The notes: generated by a model not told the origin, from the letters alone. 64,000 bases of DNA from Desulfovibrio sp. (GCA_030145055.1 JAQYWK010000002.1:186001-250000), one strand, 5' to 3'. Positions 23,549 through 34,044 are shown, counted from the stretch's first letter. Translations and numbers: made by a program.

Positions 23549-25858
23549 TTAAATTTTAGGAAGTTTTATTGTAAATTTAGACCCTTTTCCAGCTTCTGAT
23601 TCAACTTCAAATAATCCATTATGGTTCTGTGTGATAATGAAATAAGAAACTGAAAGACCAAGCCCTGTTCCGGAGCCGGGTGGTTTGGTTGTAAAAAAAG
23701 GTTCGAAAACCCTTTTGCGAATATCCTCCGACATTCCCGGTCCATTATCTTCAACCTCAATAACAATAAAGTCTTTATCAATCATAGTGCGCAAAGTTAA
23801 TTTAGGGGATCTTATGTCAGATGTTTCAGACATGGCAAAGGCCGCATTTTTTATTAAGTTGAGTAAAACTTGTTCAATTTCTGTTTTATAACAACTAACA
23901 AGATGTGATTCTTCTACATATTCCTTAATTATTTGAGTATGCTTAAAATCGTACTTTTTTATCAAATCATAATCACAAGAGACAATATCAATAATATCCT
24001 CGAATATACTATTCAAATCACATGAAGTTCTTCCTGAATCGCTACGCCTGCTGAACTCGAGCATGTTTTTTACTATTTCGCCTGCTCGGGTTCCAGAGGA
24101 CTGGATGCCTCTAATCATCCTTAGCACACCTCTTTGCTCAAGGTAAGAATTTATGTCCTCTAAACTACATCCGATATCCGAGGCTACTTTTATATTGTTT
24201 TTGTAGTCCGGCGAAAGTCTTCTGATGATATTTTGGGTTCCGTGCAATATCCCCGCTAAAGGATTGTTGATTTCATGCGCCATGCCTGCAGCAAGGCCTC
24301 CAACTGAGATCATTTTTTCAGTTTGAATTAAAAGTTCTTGTGTTTTCACTTTTTCAGTCAAATCAATTAAAGAAGCTACTCTATCCGTAGAACCACTTAT
24401 TCGTTCGACATAAACATTAATATTCCTGATTTCTCCACTTGCCCGAATAAATTTAAATTCATACGCATTTGGAGATGGATCTTCATCATTGCCTCTCGAC
24501 ATATGGAATTGTTGCATTTTTACAACTTCATCAGGACTGACAAAGTCAGTCCATTTTGCTTTGTTTTCAATCTCATCGATTTCAAGTTCGCATAAGTTCG
24601 CAAAGTTGCTATTACAATGCTTAATGTAAAAATTATCACCTAAAATAACAGTAGCGGTGCCTGTGTTATGGAACAAACTCCGATAGTAACGTTCACTTTT
24701 CTTTAATCTTTCCTCAATATCTTTTCGGGAATTAACCTCAATCTTTAATTTCCGAGTAAGCGCTAGCATGAAAAATAAAAGAATAACAAAAATTAAAAAT
24801 AGTAATGAAACGTAAATGATAGTTTCTTTTTTTATTTCATAACGACCAACATTCGGATCAAAAAAGAATTTACTGATATCTTGAGTACCGGAGATCATTT
24901 CTAATTCTACGAAGCTCTTGGCAATAGTTTGCCATCTTCCAGGATTAGTATGGCCAATTTTTACAAGATCAGCAGAAATTAGATCTTTTACTTTGTCAGC
25001 TTCGTATATCAAATGATCTTTTGATTTTAATGATCCGAATTTATTAGTTATTATTTCAATTAACTCAGATTGATGCTCTAAAGCGTATTTCCAACCTTTA
25101 AGGCTTGCTTTAACAAATCTTCTTACTTGATCAGGATTATTATTAGTCTTCTTTAGAGATGTAAAAAGACTATCTCCATAGAAATCAACTCCATAAGTAG
25201 AAGGGTAAATTGTAGAATATGGAATGTTATTAATATCAAGATAGTAAGGTTCATTGGTCAAATAGGCAGCAATAACATCAATATCAGGATTTAAATAATC
25301 CTCAGGAGTCGCAAACTTATCAATCAGATCAAGTTCGTGAAGTGAAATTTCTTCTCGTTGTAACAAAGACCTTAATTCAATATCCTGCGATGCCGAATTC
25401 ATAAGAACTTTTTTTCCAAAGAAGCCATGTGGACTATGAACTAGTGGGAGTGTTTTAGATAAGAAAACCAACGGTGAATGTTGAAAGATTGAAGCTAATA
25501 GAACGACAGGTTTACCTTTTAAATAGTGAAGTAGAAGCTCAGAGTTAGTGACTCCAAAATCAGCACTACCGTTAACAACCTGATCAACAGGATTAAATCT
25601 TAGGTCACGTTCGAAGATAGTAACATCTAGCCCTTCGTCTTCGTAAAACCCTTTTTCGAGAGCAGCATAGTATCCTGCAAATTGAAATTGATGAAACCAC
25701 TTGAGCTGAAGAGTTACGCTTTCAAGTTTTTTATCTGCATAGGCAATATCTGTATATGAACAGGTAGAGAATAACACAAAAAAAATAAACAACATGTAGT
25801 GCAATTGTTTAATAATGGCCCCGCTTATTGTGCGAATCATATTTCTTTTGTGCTTCAA
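23549..25858 (-). CDS. sensor histidine kinase with NMT1/THI5-like sensor domain
   Basis: This 769-residue kinase has a signal/TM segment (about 20-42), then a periplasmic NMT1/THI5-like binding domain (about 45-335) with the family block [20 protein letters not shown] second TM (about 342-366), a PAS domain (about 385-500), a HisKA helix with HEINNPLAG (phospho-His528) and a HATPase (VEDNGPGM, then [13 protein letters not shown]) follow. No receiver is attached, so it must pass phosphate to a separate regulator. NMT1-type domains bind thiamine-pyrimidine-like or other small ligands. The gene lies between orphan binding proteins and map. Confidence 0.92.
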   Translation of the reverse strand: MKHKRNMIRTISGAIIKQLHYMLFIFFVLFSTCSYTDIAYADKKLESVTLQLKWFHQFQFAGYYAALEKGFYEDEGLDVTIFERDLRFNPVDQVVNGSADFGVTNSELLLHYLKGKPVVLLASIFQHSPLVFLSKTLPLVHSPHGFFGKKVLMNSASQDIELRSLLQREEISLHELDLIDKFATPEDYLNPDIDVIAAYLTNEPYYLDINNIPYSTIYPSTYGVDFYGDSLFTSLKKTNNNPDQVRRFVKASLKGWKYALEHQSELIEIITNKFGSLKSKDHLIYEADKVKDLISADLVKIGHTNPGRWQTIAKSFVELEMISGTQDISKFFFDPNVGRYEIKKETIIYVSLLFLIFVILLFFMLALTRKLKIEVNSRKDIEERLKKSERYYRSLFHNTGTATVILGDNFYIKHCNSNFANLCELEIDEIENKAKWTDFVSPDEVVKMQQFHMSRGNDEDPSPNAYEFKFIRASGEIRNINVYVERISGSTDRVASLIDLTEKVKTQELLIQTEKMISVGGLAAGMAHEINNPLAGILHGTQNIIRRLSPDYKNNIKVASDIGCSLEDINSYLEQRGVLRMIRGIQSSGTRAGEIVKNMLEFSRRSDSGRTSCDLNSIFEDIIDIVSCDYDLIKKYDFKHTQIIKEYVEESHLVSCYKTEIEQVLLNLIKNAAFAMSETSDIRSPKLTLRTMIDKDFIVIEVEDNGPGMSEDIRKRVFEPFFTTKPPGSGTGLGLSVSYFIITQNHNGLFEVESEAGKGSKFTIKLPKI

Positions 25859-25956
25859 TTCTCAACCTTATTATCTTTAAATTAATTTAATTACTTTGAC
25901 CGACACTTTATCAAAAATTAAACAAAAAGTGAAACTGAATAGGGAATAATTCGAAA

Positions 25957-26751
25957 TTAGCCTAAAGCCCATCCCTTACCATTTTGATCACTAGTTAAAA
26001 CCTCTGCTCCATTTGCGGTTACTGCAATTGAATGTTCAAAATGTGCGGAATGCTTTCCATCTTTAGTGCAAATGGTCCAATGGTCAGGTTTAGTGTAAAC
26101 CTTGTGCGTTCCCATATTAATCATAGGTTCGACAGCAATAACCATTCCTTCTGCCAATTTAAAATCTAGGATAGCACGAGTCGGATAATTGGGTACATCA
26201 GGACTTTCCCAGAGTTCCTGACCAATACCGTGCCCGATAAGTTCTTTAACAACGGAATAACCTGCTTTTTGCGCAAAATCAGCCATTAGAGTTGCAATAG
26301 ATCTCCAGCTTACACCCGGCTTGATTTTCTCTATGGCGATGCGTAAGCATCCTTCAGTGACATCTAACAGGCGTTGTACATCTTTAGACACATCACCAAT
26401 ACCATATGAACAAGCGCAATCTGAACACCAGCCGTTCAACTTTACCCCTATATCAATTGATACAAGATCTCCATCAACTAAAATTCGTGAACCGGGGATA
26501 CCATGTACAACTTCATCATTTATGGAGATACAAGATCCAGCAGGGTACGGAGTAACTCCCTGAACTCCCTTAAATAATGCAATAGCTCCATTTTGGGTTA
26601 TAAATGACTCAACAGCTTCATTAATCTCCGCAGTTGTAACTCCCGGCTTCATTAAGCCTTTAGCAACCATATGGGTTTTTTGAAGTAAAATACCTGCCTT
26701 ACGCATCAAGGCTATATCGCCTTTTGATTTGATTGAAATTTTATTGCTCAT
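25957..26751 (-). CDS. map: type I methionine aminopeptidase
   Basis: This enzyme removes the initiator Met from nascent proteins. The start at 26751 (MSNKISIKS) is chosen by family alignment; the frame runs 12 codons further. All five metal ligands are recognisable: Asp in LVSIDIGV, Asp in CSDCACSY, His in ELIGHGIGQ, Glu in VEPMI and Glu in FEHSI. The length of 264 residues is normal. It is a monocistronic gene here rather than in the secY/rpmJ operon. No N-terminal zinc finger is present. Confidence 0.96.
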   Translation of the reverse strand: MSNKISIKSKGDIALMRKAGILLQKTHMVAKGLMKPGVTTAEINEAVESFITQNGAIALFKGVQGVTPYPAGSCISINDEVVHGIPGSRILVDGDLVSIDIGVKLNGWCSDCACSYGIGDVSKDVQRLLDVTEGCLRIAIEKIKPGVSWRSIATLMADFAQKAGYSVVKELIGHGIGQELWESPDVPNYPTRAILDFKLAEGMVIAVEPMINMGTHKVYTKPDHWTICTKDGKHSAHFEHSIAVTANGAEVLTSDQNGKGWALG

Positions 26752-26829
26752 ATACAACATAATAGTGCTACAGGGTATCGAAGTCAAAGAAGAAATTAAT
26801 GAGCACTCATTGGTGCTTACATAGAGGGT

Positions 26830-26860
26830 GGTAGAGTGTTGAGATTGATTGAACTCTACC
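26830..26860. other. hairpin upstream of map
   Basis: GGTAGAGT (26830-26837) and ACTCTACC (26853-26860) can pair around a 15-base loop in the map leader region. The role is unknown. Confidence 0.3.
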
Positions 26861-27011
26861 CATTATATCTGATCTATAAAATATTATTAATAATATTTAA
26901 AACGACATCCTAGATTGTTTGCTTTTCTAAATGTATGGTACAAGTTAAATCATTAATGTTTCAATTGAGATCTGGTTGCTATAAAATAGAATAAACTGTT
27001 GGGGTACTCTT

Positions 27012-30000
27012 ATGCCGTCGGTGAAGTGTTTTTTTGTTTTTTATATTATCTTCAGCTTATACCTCAATCCTGCATTATTATTAGCTCAAAGTGATAGCTC
27101 ACCCTCCATTCGAATACTTAGCTCCGCCAGTGAATATGACTACCCTCCATTTGCCATTGTTTTGCCTGATGGCAGTGCTGATGGATTTTCTGTCGAACTG
27201 CTGAAAGCCGTTGCTAAACAGATTGGTTATAATGTCAAATTCGAGGTTGGGCCGTGGGCAGAACTTAAGCGTCAACTTAAAGAGGGCGACCTGGATGTCC
27301 TTCCCTTGGTATCCTATTCTAAGGAACGCGATAAAGTTTATGATTTCACAATTCCTTACCTTAGAATGCATGGTGCTATATTTGTCCGCAAGGGAGAGTC
27401 ATCGATACAAAGCGAAGCAGATTTGATGGGTAAGAAGGTTCTAGTTATGCGCGGAGATACTGCTCACGAATATGCCATTAAAAAGAACCTAACTGACGGA
27501 CTCATTTTAGCGGATTCATACGAAGAAGCAATGCTTCTTCTTTCTAAAGGTGACTATGATGCTGTTCTCGTTCAGCGGGTTGCAGGATGGCAAATACTCA
27601 ATAAACTTGGAATAAAAAACATTGAAGACATAGGCTCTAAGTCCGATGAATCCTTAAAAATAAAAGCTGCCCCATTAAGTGGTTTCGAACAAAATTTTTG
27701 TTTTGCCGTCCACGAAGGGGATAAAGAACTTCTCGCTCAATTAAATGAAGGGCTGTCCATTGTAATCTCAAATGGGATTTATGATAAACTATATATAAAA
27801 TGGTTTTCTCCTATCTTACCGAAAACATCTCATTCAATTGCTGAAATAATCGAAGAGGTACTAATATTCATTGTCCCGGTTTTACTTCTTATGGCTTTGG
27901 GAGGTCTCACATTCCTAAGAACACAAGTTAAAAAGCAAACAGCGAGCCTCAGACAGGAAATAGAACACCGCAAAGAGGCGGAAGAATTGGTTATAAACAG
28001 TCGCAGGTGGATACTTTCGTTATTAGATCACCTACCAATGTCAATTTATCTTCAAAATAAAGATCATAAAATAGTTTTTGCTAATGAGTATTATAGGCAT
28101 CTTCATGGTGATTGTGACGAAGTTCCTTGTTTTGAAACTTCACATGGACGATCAATAAAGTGTGATACATGTCCGACAATGGAAATTTTAAATACGGGCC
28201 AAAGCATATATCAGGAAAAAAAATATCCGAATGGGTCTATATTTTTGGCCCATAATGTACCTTTTAAAGACGTTGATGGAACACCACTTGTTCTTCAGGC
28301 AGCAATTGATATTTCTTCTCAAAAAAGTACAGAAGAAGCTTTACGGAAAAGTAAAAATTTATACCTAACACTTATTAACAGTCTTCCTGATTATGTTATA
28401 CGATTTGATCGTGACGGCAGGCATGTTTACGTATCTGATAATGTGAGCGATTTAATTGATTTCCCTGTTAAGGATTGTATTGGCAAGACACATTCAGAAC
28501 TAGGCTTTCCGGAAGAAGATAGTTCCTTATGGAAAAAATGGATAGACGAAGCGTTTGATACTGAAAGCCCGTTCGGAACTCAATTCGTTTTTGAAAGTAA
28601 AAACAGGAACATATATTTTAACTGGAGACTCGTTCCTGAGCGCGATTCTAATGGTGAAATGAATACTCTACTGTCAATCGGTCGTGATATTACGGAACAA
28701 CGCCGTATTGAAAATGAATACCAAACTTTATTCCATAAGATGTTGGATGGATTTTCCTTGCATGAAATCATTTGTGATTCAGAAGGCAAGCCCGTTGATT
28801 ATCGTTTTCTGCAGGTAAATCCAGCTTTTGAAAAAATGACAGGGCTGTATTCTAGTAAGGTCATTGGAAAAACCATACTGGAGATATTCCCCGACATTGA
28901 GCCCCATTGGGTCGATACTTACGGAAAAGTGGCTTTAACAGGTGAACCTGTTTTTTTTGAAAATTATTCATCCCTAGCTGGTAAATATTTCAACGTAACT
29001 GCCTTTAGTCCAGCGCAGAACCAGTTCGCTTGTATTTTTAATGACATAACGGATCGTAAAAAAGCGGAAGAGCAGTTGGTTACGGCCAAGGAGCAAGCTG
29101 AGCTAGCCAATCGTGGTAAGTCAGAATTCCTTGCAAACATGAGCCATGAAATTCGCACTCCACTTAATGGCGTTATGGGGATGCTGCAGCTCCTTCTCAT
29201 GACTGAATTGAACAAAGAGCAGATAGAATATGCAAATCATGGTGTTGACGCAAGCAAGCGCTTAACACGGCTGCTTACTGATATCCTTGACCTATCCAGA
29301 ATCGAGGCGAACAAGCTTGAACTACAAAAAGAACCTTTTAGCCTTCATGATATGTTCGTAGACCTTGAACAAATGTTCTCACTGACGGCGGAGCCAAAGG
29401 GACTTGAACTGCAATTAAATATATCTCAGTCAATTCCTGATCAAATTAAAACAGACAGCTCTCGACTGCAACAAGTGCTAATCAATTTGGTTGGTAACTC
29501 TATCAAATTTACCGAAAGAGGTTCAGTCAAGATTGAAGCGATTGCTTTACCTGTAACAAATTTAAAACAGCAGCATATTCTTTTCACGGTCTCGGACACT
29601 GGAATTGGTATACCTGAGAATAAACTGGAATCAATCTTTGAACACTTCACTCAAGTTAGTGGAGGCTTTACAAGACACTATCAGGGCGCTGGACTTGGTC
29701 TCTCCATCGCAAAGCGTGTCATTTCCCTCCTTGGAGGAGGCATGTCGGTTGTAAGTGATCTGGGCAAAGGTACAACCTTCTATTTAAGCATCCCGGTTGA
29801 AGCTGCTGAAGTGAAAGTTGATGATAGGCCAGATTTTGTGGTCAATTCCGTCAATAAGGGTTTCAACATTCTTCTCGCAGAGGACGATAAGGTAAATAGT
29901 ATGGCGACTGTTGGTATGCTTAAGAATATGGGACACACTGTGTTGACTTCAGAAAATGGTGAGCAGGCTCTTGCGCTACTAAAGTCAGATTCGTTCGACC

Positions 30001-30233
30001 TTGTACTTATGGATATTCAGATGCCGGTGATGGATGGTGTTGCAGCGACCAAGGCTATTCGAAAGGGAAAGGCCGGAGAGGACAAGATTCATATTCCGAT
30101 CGTCGCAATGACTGCTTTTGCCATGAAAGGCGATAGAGAAACTTTTCTTTGTGCGGGGGTGAATGACTACATTTCGAAACCGTTGGATGCCAATGATTTG
30201 GCAGAGTTGATAAATAGAACAGTTCGCTCATAG
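27012..30233 (+). CDS. hybrid sensor kinase: SBP, three PAS, HisKA, HATPase, receiver
   Basis: This 1073-residue membrane kinase has a signal peptide (1-25), an SBP_bac_3 periplasmic sensor (about 32-265), a TM segment (about 278-300) and three PAS domains (about 330-445, 445-565, 570-685). HisKA follows with HEIRTPLNGVMG (His712), then HATPase (DTGIGIPENKL, then GAGLGLSIAKR) and a C-terminal receiver with D1001 in LMDIQMPVMDG. The first PAS carries four cysteines (GDCDEVPCFETS, then KCDTCPTME) that could bind a metal or sense redox. It is a single gene with its own bidirectional terminator. The ligand is probably an amino acid or similar small molecule. Confidence 0.94.
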   Translation: MPSVKCFFVFYIIFSLYLNPALLLAQSDSSPSIRILSSASEYDYPPFAIVLPDGSADGFSVELLKAVAKQIGYNVKFEVGPWAELKRQLKEGDLDVLPLVSYSKERDKVYDFTIPYLRMHGAIFVRKGESSIQSEADLMGKKVLVMRGDTAHEYAIKKNLTDGLILADSYEEAMLLLSKGDYDAVLVQRVAGWQILNKLGIKNIEDIGSKSDESLKIKAAPLSGFEQNFCFAVHEGDKELLAQLNEGLSIVISNGIYDKLYIKWFSPILPKTSHSIAEIIEEVLIFIVPVLLLMALGGLTFLRTQVKKQTASLRQEIEHRKEAEELVINSRRWILSLLDHLPMSIYLQNKDHKIVFANEYYRHLHGDCDEVPCFETSHGRSIKCDTCPTMEILNTGQSIYQEKKYPNGSIFLAHNVPFKDVDGTPLVLQAAIDISSQKSTEEALRKSKNLYLTLINSLPDYVIRFDRDGRHVYVSDNVSDLIDFPVKDCIGKTHSELGFPEEDSSLWKKWIDEAFDTESPFGTQFVFESKNRNIYFNWRLVPERDSNGEMNTLLSIGRDITEQRRIENEYQTLFHKMLDGFSLHEIICDSEGKPVDYRFLQVNPAFEKMTGLYSSKVIGKTILEIFPDIEPHWVDTYGKVALTGEPVFFENYSSLAGKYFNVTAFSPAQNQFACIFNDITDRKKAEEQLVTAKEQAELANRGKSEFLANMSHEIRTPLNGVMGMLQLLLMTELNKEQIEYANHGVDASKRLTRLLTDILDLSRIEANKLELQKEPFSLHDMFVDLEQMFSLTAEPKGLELQLNISQSIPDQIKTDSSRLQQVLINLVGNSIKFTERGSVKIEAIALPVTNLKQQHILFTVSDTGIGIPENKLESIFEHFTQVSGGFTRHYQGAGLGLSIAKRVISLLGGGMSVVSDLGKGTTFYLSIPVEAAEVKVDDRPDFVVNSVNKGFNILLAEDDKVNSMATVGMLKNMGHTVLTSENGEQALALLKSDSFDLVLMDIQMPVMDGVAATKAIRKGKAGEDKIHIPIVAMTAFAMKGDRETFLCAGVNDYISKPLDANDLAELINRTVRS

Positions 30234-30238
30234 AACGT

Positions 30239-30267
30239 AAAAAAGCCCTGCAAATGCAGGGCTTTAT
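30239..30267. terminator. bidirectional terminator
   Basis: A 10-bp stem (30242-30251 with 30256-30265, AAAGCCCTGC) with a four-base loop is shared by the hybrid kinase (plus strand) and tRNA-Met (minus strand). Confidence 0.9.
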
Positions 30268-30275
30268 TATAATCG

Positions 30276-30352
30276 TGGTAGCGAGGAAGGGAATTGAACC
30301 CCCGACACTGCGGATATGAGCCGCATGCTCTAACCAACTGAGCTACCTCGCC
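30276..30352 (-). tRNA. tRNA-Met (CAU anticodon)
   Basis: This is a 77-base cloverleaf with encoded CCA. The acceptor GGCGAGG pairs with CCTCGCT, the D-arm is AGCTCAGTTGGTTAGAGC, the anticodon loop is CTCATAT with anticodon CAU, and the T-arm is GGGGGTTCAATTCCC. The acceptor starts with a normal pair, so it is not the initiator. Elongator Met is more likely than Ile2 (lysidine) by overall similarity, but the anticodon alone cannot separate them. Confidence 0.95.
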
Positions 30353-30490
30353 ACGTCTTGGCCTTCGCGACCAACGAGAAAGAGTACTATACAGTCCTCT
30401 TGTTCTTGGCAAGCAAAAAAATCAATTTTTGCAAATTTTTATTAAAATAACGGTTTTGCTTAGCTATTCAGGCTTGTTGTCTCCCTTGCT

Positions 30491-31285
30491 TTAGCTCCAG
30501 AAAAAAAGGACTAAAGGGGCCAAGGCTAAGCGATAATAAGCAAATGGGCGCAAAGTTAATTTACCTAGAAGATAAATGAACCCTTTAACAGCGATCCACG
30601 CTGAAATGAACGATACCGCAAACCCGACACCAAGAAAAGGCATATCGGCCATAGTGAAAAGTTTATAGCTTTTTAGCATATCGTAGCCAGTCGCAGCAAA
30701 CATGATAGGAACGGCCGCAATAAAAGAATATTCTGCAGCAATTTGACGCTTAGCTCCCAGAATCATGCCGCCCATAATAGTAGCGGCAGATCTAGAAAAA
30801 CCCGGCCATAGTGCAAGGCACTGAAAACATCCGATACCAAAGGCAAGTTTGGGAGTAATTTCATCAAGTGTGAAACAACTCGGTCTTTTTTCTTTTCTTT
30901 CAACAATCAAAATCATTATCGCTCCGGCTAATAAAGCCCATGCGACGGTATAGGGGTTAAAAAGGTATTTCTTAATTGCATCGTGGGCGATTAGTCCTAG
31001 AATTGATGCAGGCAAACTTGTTAAAAATAGTAAGTAAAACCCTCTGACTCCAGAAAACCGTTGTCCGGGAACTGGAACAATTAATCCCCAGAACCTTGGC
31101 CAGTAGAGTAGAACCACCGCGAGAATTGCCCCAAGCTGGATAGCTACTTCAAATGAAGCAGCCTTTTCACCGGTAAAGCCGAGCAAGTGACCTGTGATTA
31201 TTAGATGACCTGTGCTAGAAACAGGTAGAAACTCCGTAAGCCCTTCGACAACTCCAAGAATTGCCGCAGTATATAGTGAAAACAT
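30491..31285 (-). CDS. uppP: undecaprenyl-diphosphatase (BacA type)
   Basis: This integral membrane phosphatase recycles undecaprenyl pyrophosphate for peptidoglycan and LPS synthesis. The start at 31285 follows a GAGG ribosome site seven bases upstream, giving 264 residues, the usual length. It shows both family motifs, EGLTEFLPVSSTGH near the N-terminus and PGFSRSAAT in the second half, and about eight hydrophobic segments. It is monocistronic. Confidence 0.96.
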   Translation of the reverse strand: MFSLYTAAILGVVEGLTEFLPVSSTGHLIITGHLLGFTGEKAASFEVAIQLGAILAVVLLYWPRFWGLIVPVPGQRFSGVRGFYLLFLTSLPASILGLIAHDAIKKYLFNPYTVAWALLAGAIMILIVERKEKRPSCFTLDEITPKLAFGIGCFQCLALWPGFSRSAATIMGGMILGAKRQIAAEYSFIAAVPIMFAATGYDMLKSYKLFTMADMPFLGVGFAVSFISAWIAVKGFIYLLGKLTLRPFAYYRLALAPLVLFFWS

Positions 31286-31499
31286 TTTTAACCTCGTAAA
31301 ATTCAAAAATAAATATTTGATAAAGTCTTAATATAATGAAATATATCGTATCTTGAGACATACAAAAACATGAACCGGAACCGTTCATATTCGCCTTAGC
31401 AAGATGCTTAAATATTCCAGCCTGCTTGAAGTTGCAAGGGGGGGCAAGCTGGTGTAGTAATATTGCTTAATAAAGATCGTCATTAAAGGAATAAAATAT

Positions 31500-31697
31500 A
31501 TGTCTACTATCATTCCCCAGTGTGAACTGACCCGAAAAGCAATTAAATGGATTTCCGAGCAGCAGTCCGAAACTGGCAAATCTCATCTAGCACTTATTGA
31601 AGATGCCGCAATGCGCTTTAATTTGTCTCCGAAAGATATGGAATTTTTGAATCGTTTTTACAAGGAAAACTCTGACAAAAATCCTGATTGTGATTAA
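31500..31697 (+). CDS. small conserved-looking protein upstream of lptF
   Basis: This 65-residue protein (MSTIIPQCELTRKAIKWISE, ending NSDKNPDCD) is preceded by AAAGGA at a good distance. It overlaps the lptF start by eight bases, so it is translationally coupled to LPS export genes. It looks like a single helical domain (EDAAMRFNLSPKDMEFLNRFYK). The function is unknown; a regulatory or assembly role for LptFG is only a guess from position. Confidence 0.65.
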   Translation: MSTIIPQCELTRKAIKWISEQQSETGKSHLALIEDAAMRFNLSPKDMEFLNRFYKENSDKNPDCD

Positions 31698-32859
31698 TTT
31701 GAAGCTTCTTCACCGACAAATATTTAAGGAACTCCTTTCCATTTTCAGCCTGAGCCTGACCGGTTTCATGGGATTGATCTTAATTGGCAGACTTCTGCAA
31801 TTTAGAGATTTATTCGTTGGACAGAGCCTTGGCGCTTTAGAAATGGGTAAGTTGTTCATATACTTATGTCCTTTTTTCCTGCTTGTACTTACCCCTATTG
31901 CTACGATGTTGGCAATATTTCTCACTTTTTTACGGATGAACTCTGATAATGAGATAACAGCGCTAAAATCCGGCGGAATTAGTTTGTATAAGCTGCTTCC
32001 CGCTCCGATTATTTTCTGCCTGCTTTGCACGGGAGCTGATGTATTCTTTTCATTATATGGTCTTTCGTGGGGAACTGAGAACTTCCGTAGTGCTCTTGTG
32101 GAATTCGCACGTACTAAAAGTCAGCTTGCCATTCAGCCGGGAGTTTTTAACAGAGATTTCCCCGGCTTAGTCTTTTATGCTGATAAGGTAGACGATGAGG
32201 ACGGAACCATGCGTTCTGTTTTTGTGCGTGACAACACCCGTGAAACCATGACTGCAACTATTGTTGCACCATTTGGTGAAATCAGGACTGATCCTAAGCA
32301 CGGCAGGTTGCTTGTTCATCTTGAAAACGGGCGTATCTACCAGCAACAAAATGATCAATTGAGCGTGCTTAAGTTTAAAAATTATGATGTCAGGATAAAT
32401 CTGGGATCACTTTTGTCCGGTTATGATGTTGATGACCCGCGTCCTAAAGAAATGTCGTGGGAGAAACTTCTCCGAATTAGTAAGGGGGGAGATCGCGGGG
32501 GCGATATTGAACCCAAGTTTTTCAGAAAAGTTGAAGTTGAAATTCAGAAAAGGTTAGCATTACCAGTAGCATGTTTAGTGCTGGGTATGTTTGCTATGCC
32601 TATTGCATGTATATTCCGTGGCCTTAAACAGCAATATGGACTCATAATTTCTATGGGGCTATTTCTGGTTTATTACACAATGCTGTCACTCGGGATTACT
32701 CTTGGGGAGAGCGGCAAACTGTCACCAATGGTCGGTTTGTGGTCTCCGAATATTCTCTTTGCCGTCGCATCTGTCTTTTTATTAAGAATGGCAGTACTCG
32801 AGCATTCATTCAGAGTCAGAATTAAATTGTTTAAGAAAATCCGGAGGAAAGCAGCATGA
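31690..32859 (+). CDS. lptF: LPS export ABC permease LptF
   Basis: This 389-residue YjgP/YjgQ-family permease is one of two membrane subunits of the Lpt complex that extracts LPS from the inner membrane. It shows the expected six TM helices, three before and three after a periplasmic beta-jellyroll (about 115-270, including FPGLVFYADKVDDEDGTM). The GTG start at 31690 lies inside the end of the preceding small gene. It overlaps lptG by the four bases ATGA. Confidence 0.93.
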   Translation: MINLKLLHRQIFKELLSIFSLSLTGFMGLILIGRLLQFRDLFVGQSLGALEMGKLFIYLCPFFLLVLTPIATMLAIFLTFLRMNSDNEITALKSGGISLYKLLPAPIIFCLLCTGADVFFSLYGLSWGTENFRSALVEFARTKSQLAIQPGVFNRDFPGLVFYADKVDDEDGTMRSVFVRDNTRETMTATIVAPFGEIRTDPKHGRLLVHLENGRIYQQQNDQLSVLKFKNYDVRINLGSLLSGYDVDDPRPKEMSWEKLLRISKGGDRGGDIEPKFFRKVEVEIQKRLALPVACLVLGMFAMPIACIFRGLKQQYGLIISMGLFLVYYTMLSLGITLGESGKLSPMVGLWSPNILFAVASVFLLRMAVLEHSFRVRIKLFKKIRRKAA

Positions 32860-33989
32860 TTAGTAAACTGCTCCCCGGACATTTGGCCGAATATGTTTTA
32901 AAACAAAATATGTTTTTAATGATGGTTTGTCTGGGTGTTGGAACGGGTGTTTACCTACTTTCGGACCTGTTCGACAGACTTGATGATTTCATTGAAGCCG
33001 GACTCGGTATCGGGATTATTCTTCGCTATTTTATGGTGAAAATGCCGTTGATTTTTTCACAGATTTTACCGGCAGTGTTTTTGCTGGCAATGCTCATACA
33101 GTTGTGCGTAATGGCTAAAAGTAAGGAAATGCTCGCACTTAGAACCGGAGGCCTTTCTCTGGGGTGGTTCGTGCGGTTCTTTATTATCTACGCGGTATTT
33201 TGGAGCTTGGGACAGCTCATGTTCTCACAGGTTATTGGCGTATATGGCGAGCAGGAAGCCTTTCGAATATGGAAAGAGGATGTGCGAAAAAGTCAGCTAG
33301 ACAAGCGAGTTTTGCGCAATATCTGGTTCCGTGAGGGTAAATACATAGTTGAAGCTGATGAAGTTATGCCATTCGGTAACAAGGCTAAGGGCATTACCGT
33401 TTATGAATTCGGTGACGATAATAGCCAGATAATGAAAGTCATAACATCTGAAAGTGCTGAAGTTAGCGAAAAGTATGGCTGGAAGCTTGAAAATGCGGTG
33501 GAACTTAGTCCTGACAGGTTCTCATCCCGCAAGCATCCAATTTATACGATGCCCATAAAGCTGAACCTCAAAGTCTTTAAAGCTGTTGATCCTGGGGCAG
33601 ATCCGGCCCAATTACCTCTATGGCAATTGGATGATGTGATAGATCAACTGCAAAAGTCAGGCTCAAATGTTAATAGGCTGAAAACAGCATGGCATTCAAA
33701 GTGGTCGTACGCCTTTTCACTTTTAGCTATGGCTCTTGTTTCGCTTGCGCTTATAACTATTTCAGAGAATGTTTATTTAAATATTGGGCTGGGGCTGGCT
33801 TTCACTTTCACCTATTACGCACTCTTTATGATTGGAGCTTCGGCTGGTGATTCAGGGGTTTTACCGCCTATTATTGCGGCATGGATCGGCAATATTGTGA
33901 TCAGCACGATTGCCGCGCTTCGGCTTGCATGGGTGTTGATTCCAGAATCCGCCGGTAAATATTTTGGGCGTAATAAAAAGTTGCAGTAA
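32856..33989 (+). CDS. lptG: LPS export ABC permease LptG
   Basis: This 377-residue second Lpt permease shows the family feature LIQLCVMAKSKEMLALRTGGLS after the second TM (coupling helix to LptB), a central periplasmic domain and three C-terminal TMs. It has AGGAAAG before the ATG and a four-base overlap with lptF. The partner ATPase lptB is not in this window. Confidence 0.93.
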   Translation: MISKLLPGHLAEYVLKQNMFLMMVCLGVGTGVYLLSDLFDRLDDFIEAGLGIGIILRYFMVKMPLIFSQILPAVFLLAMLIQLCVMAKSKEMLALRTGGLSLGWFVRFFIIYAVFWSLGQLMFSQVIGVYGEQEAFRIWKEDVRKSQLDKRVLRNIWFREGKYIVEADEVMPFGNKAKGITVYEFGDDNSQIMKVITSESAEVSEKYGWKLENAVELSPDRFSSRKHPIYTMPIKLNLKVFKAVDPGADPAQLPLWQLDDVIDQLQKSGSNVNRLKTAWHSKWSYAFSLLAMALVSLALITISENVYLNIGLGLAFTFTYYALFMIGASAGDSGVLPPIIAAWIGNIVISTIAALRLAWVLIPESAGKYFGRNKKLQ

Positions 33990-33997
33990 CCACCAAA

Positions 33998-34044
33998 AAA
34001 AAGACCGATTATTTCATCTAAATTGACGAATAATCAGTCTTTTT
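33998..34044. terminator. bidirectional terminator
   Basis: An imperfect stem pairs an AAAAGACCGATTATT arm with AATAATCAGTCTTTT around about 15 bases. It is shared by lptG and the convergent engB. Confidence 0.75.

Noticed and set aside
30167-30412. 81-residue minus-strand frame
   Set aside because: It runs straight through the tRNA-Met gene and a terminator.
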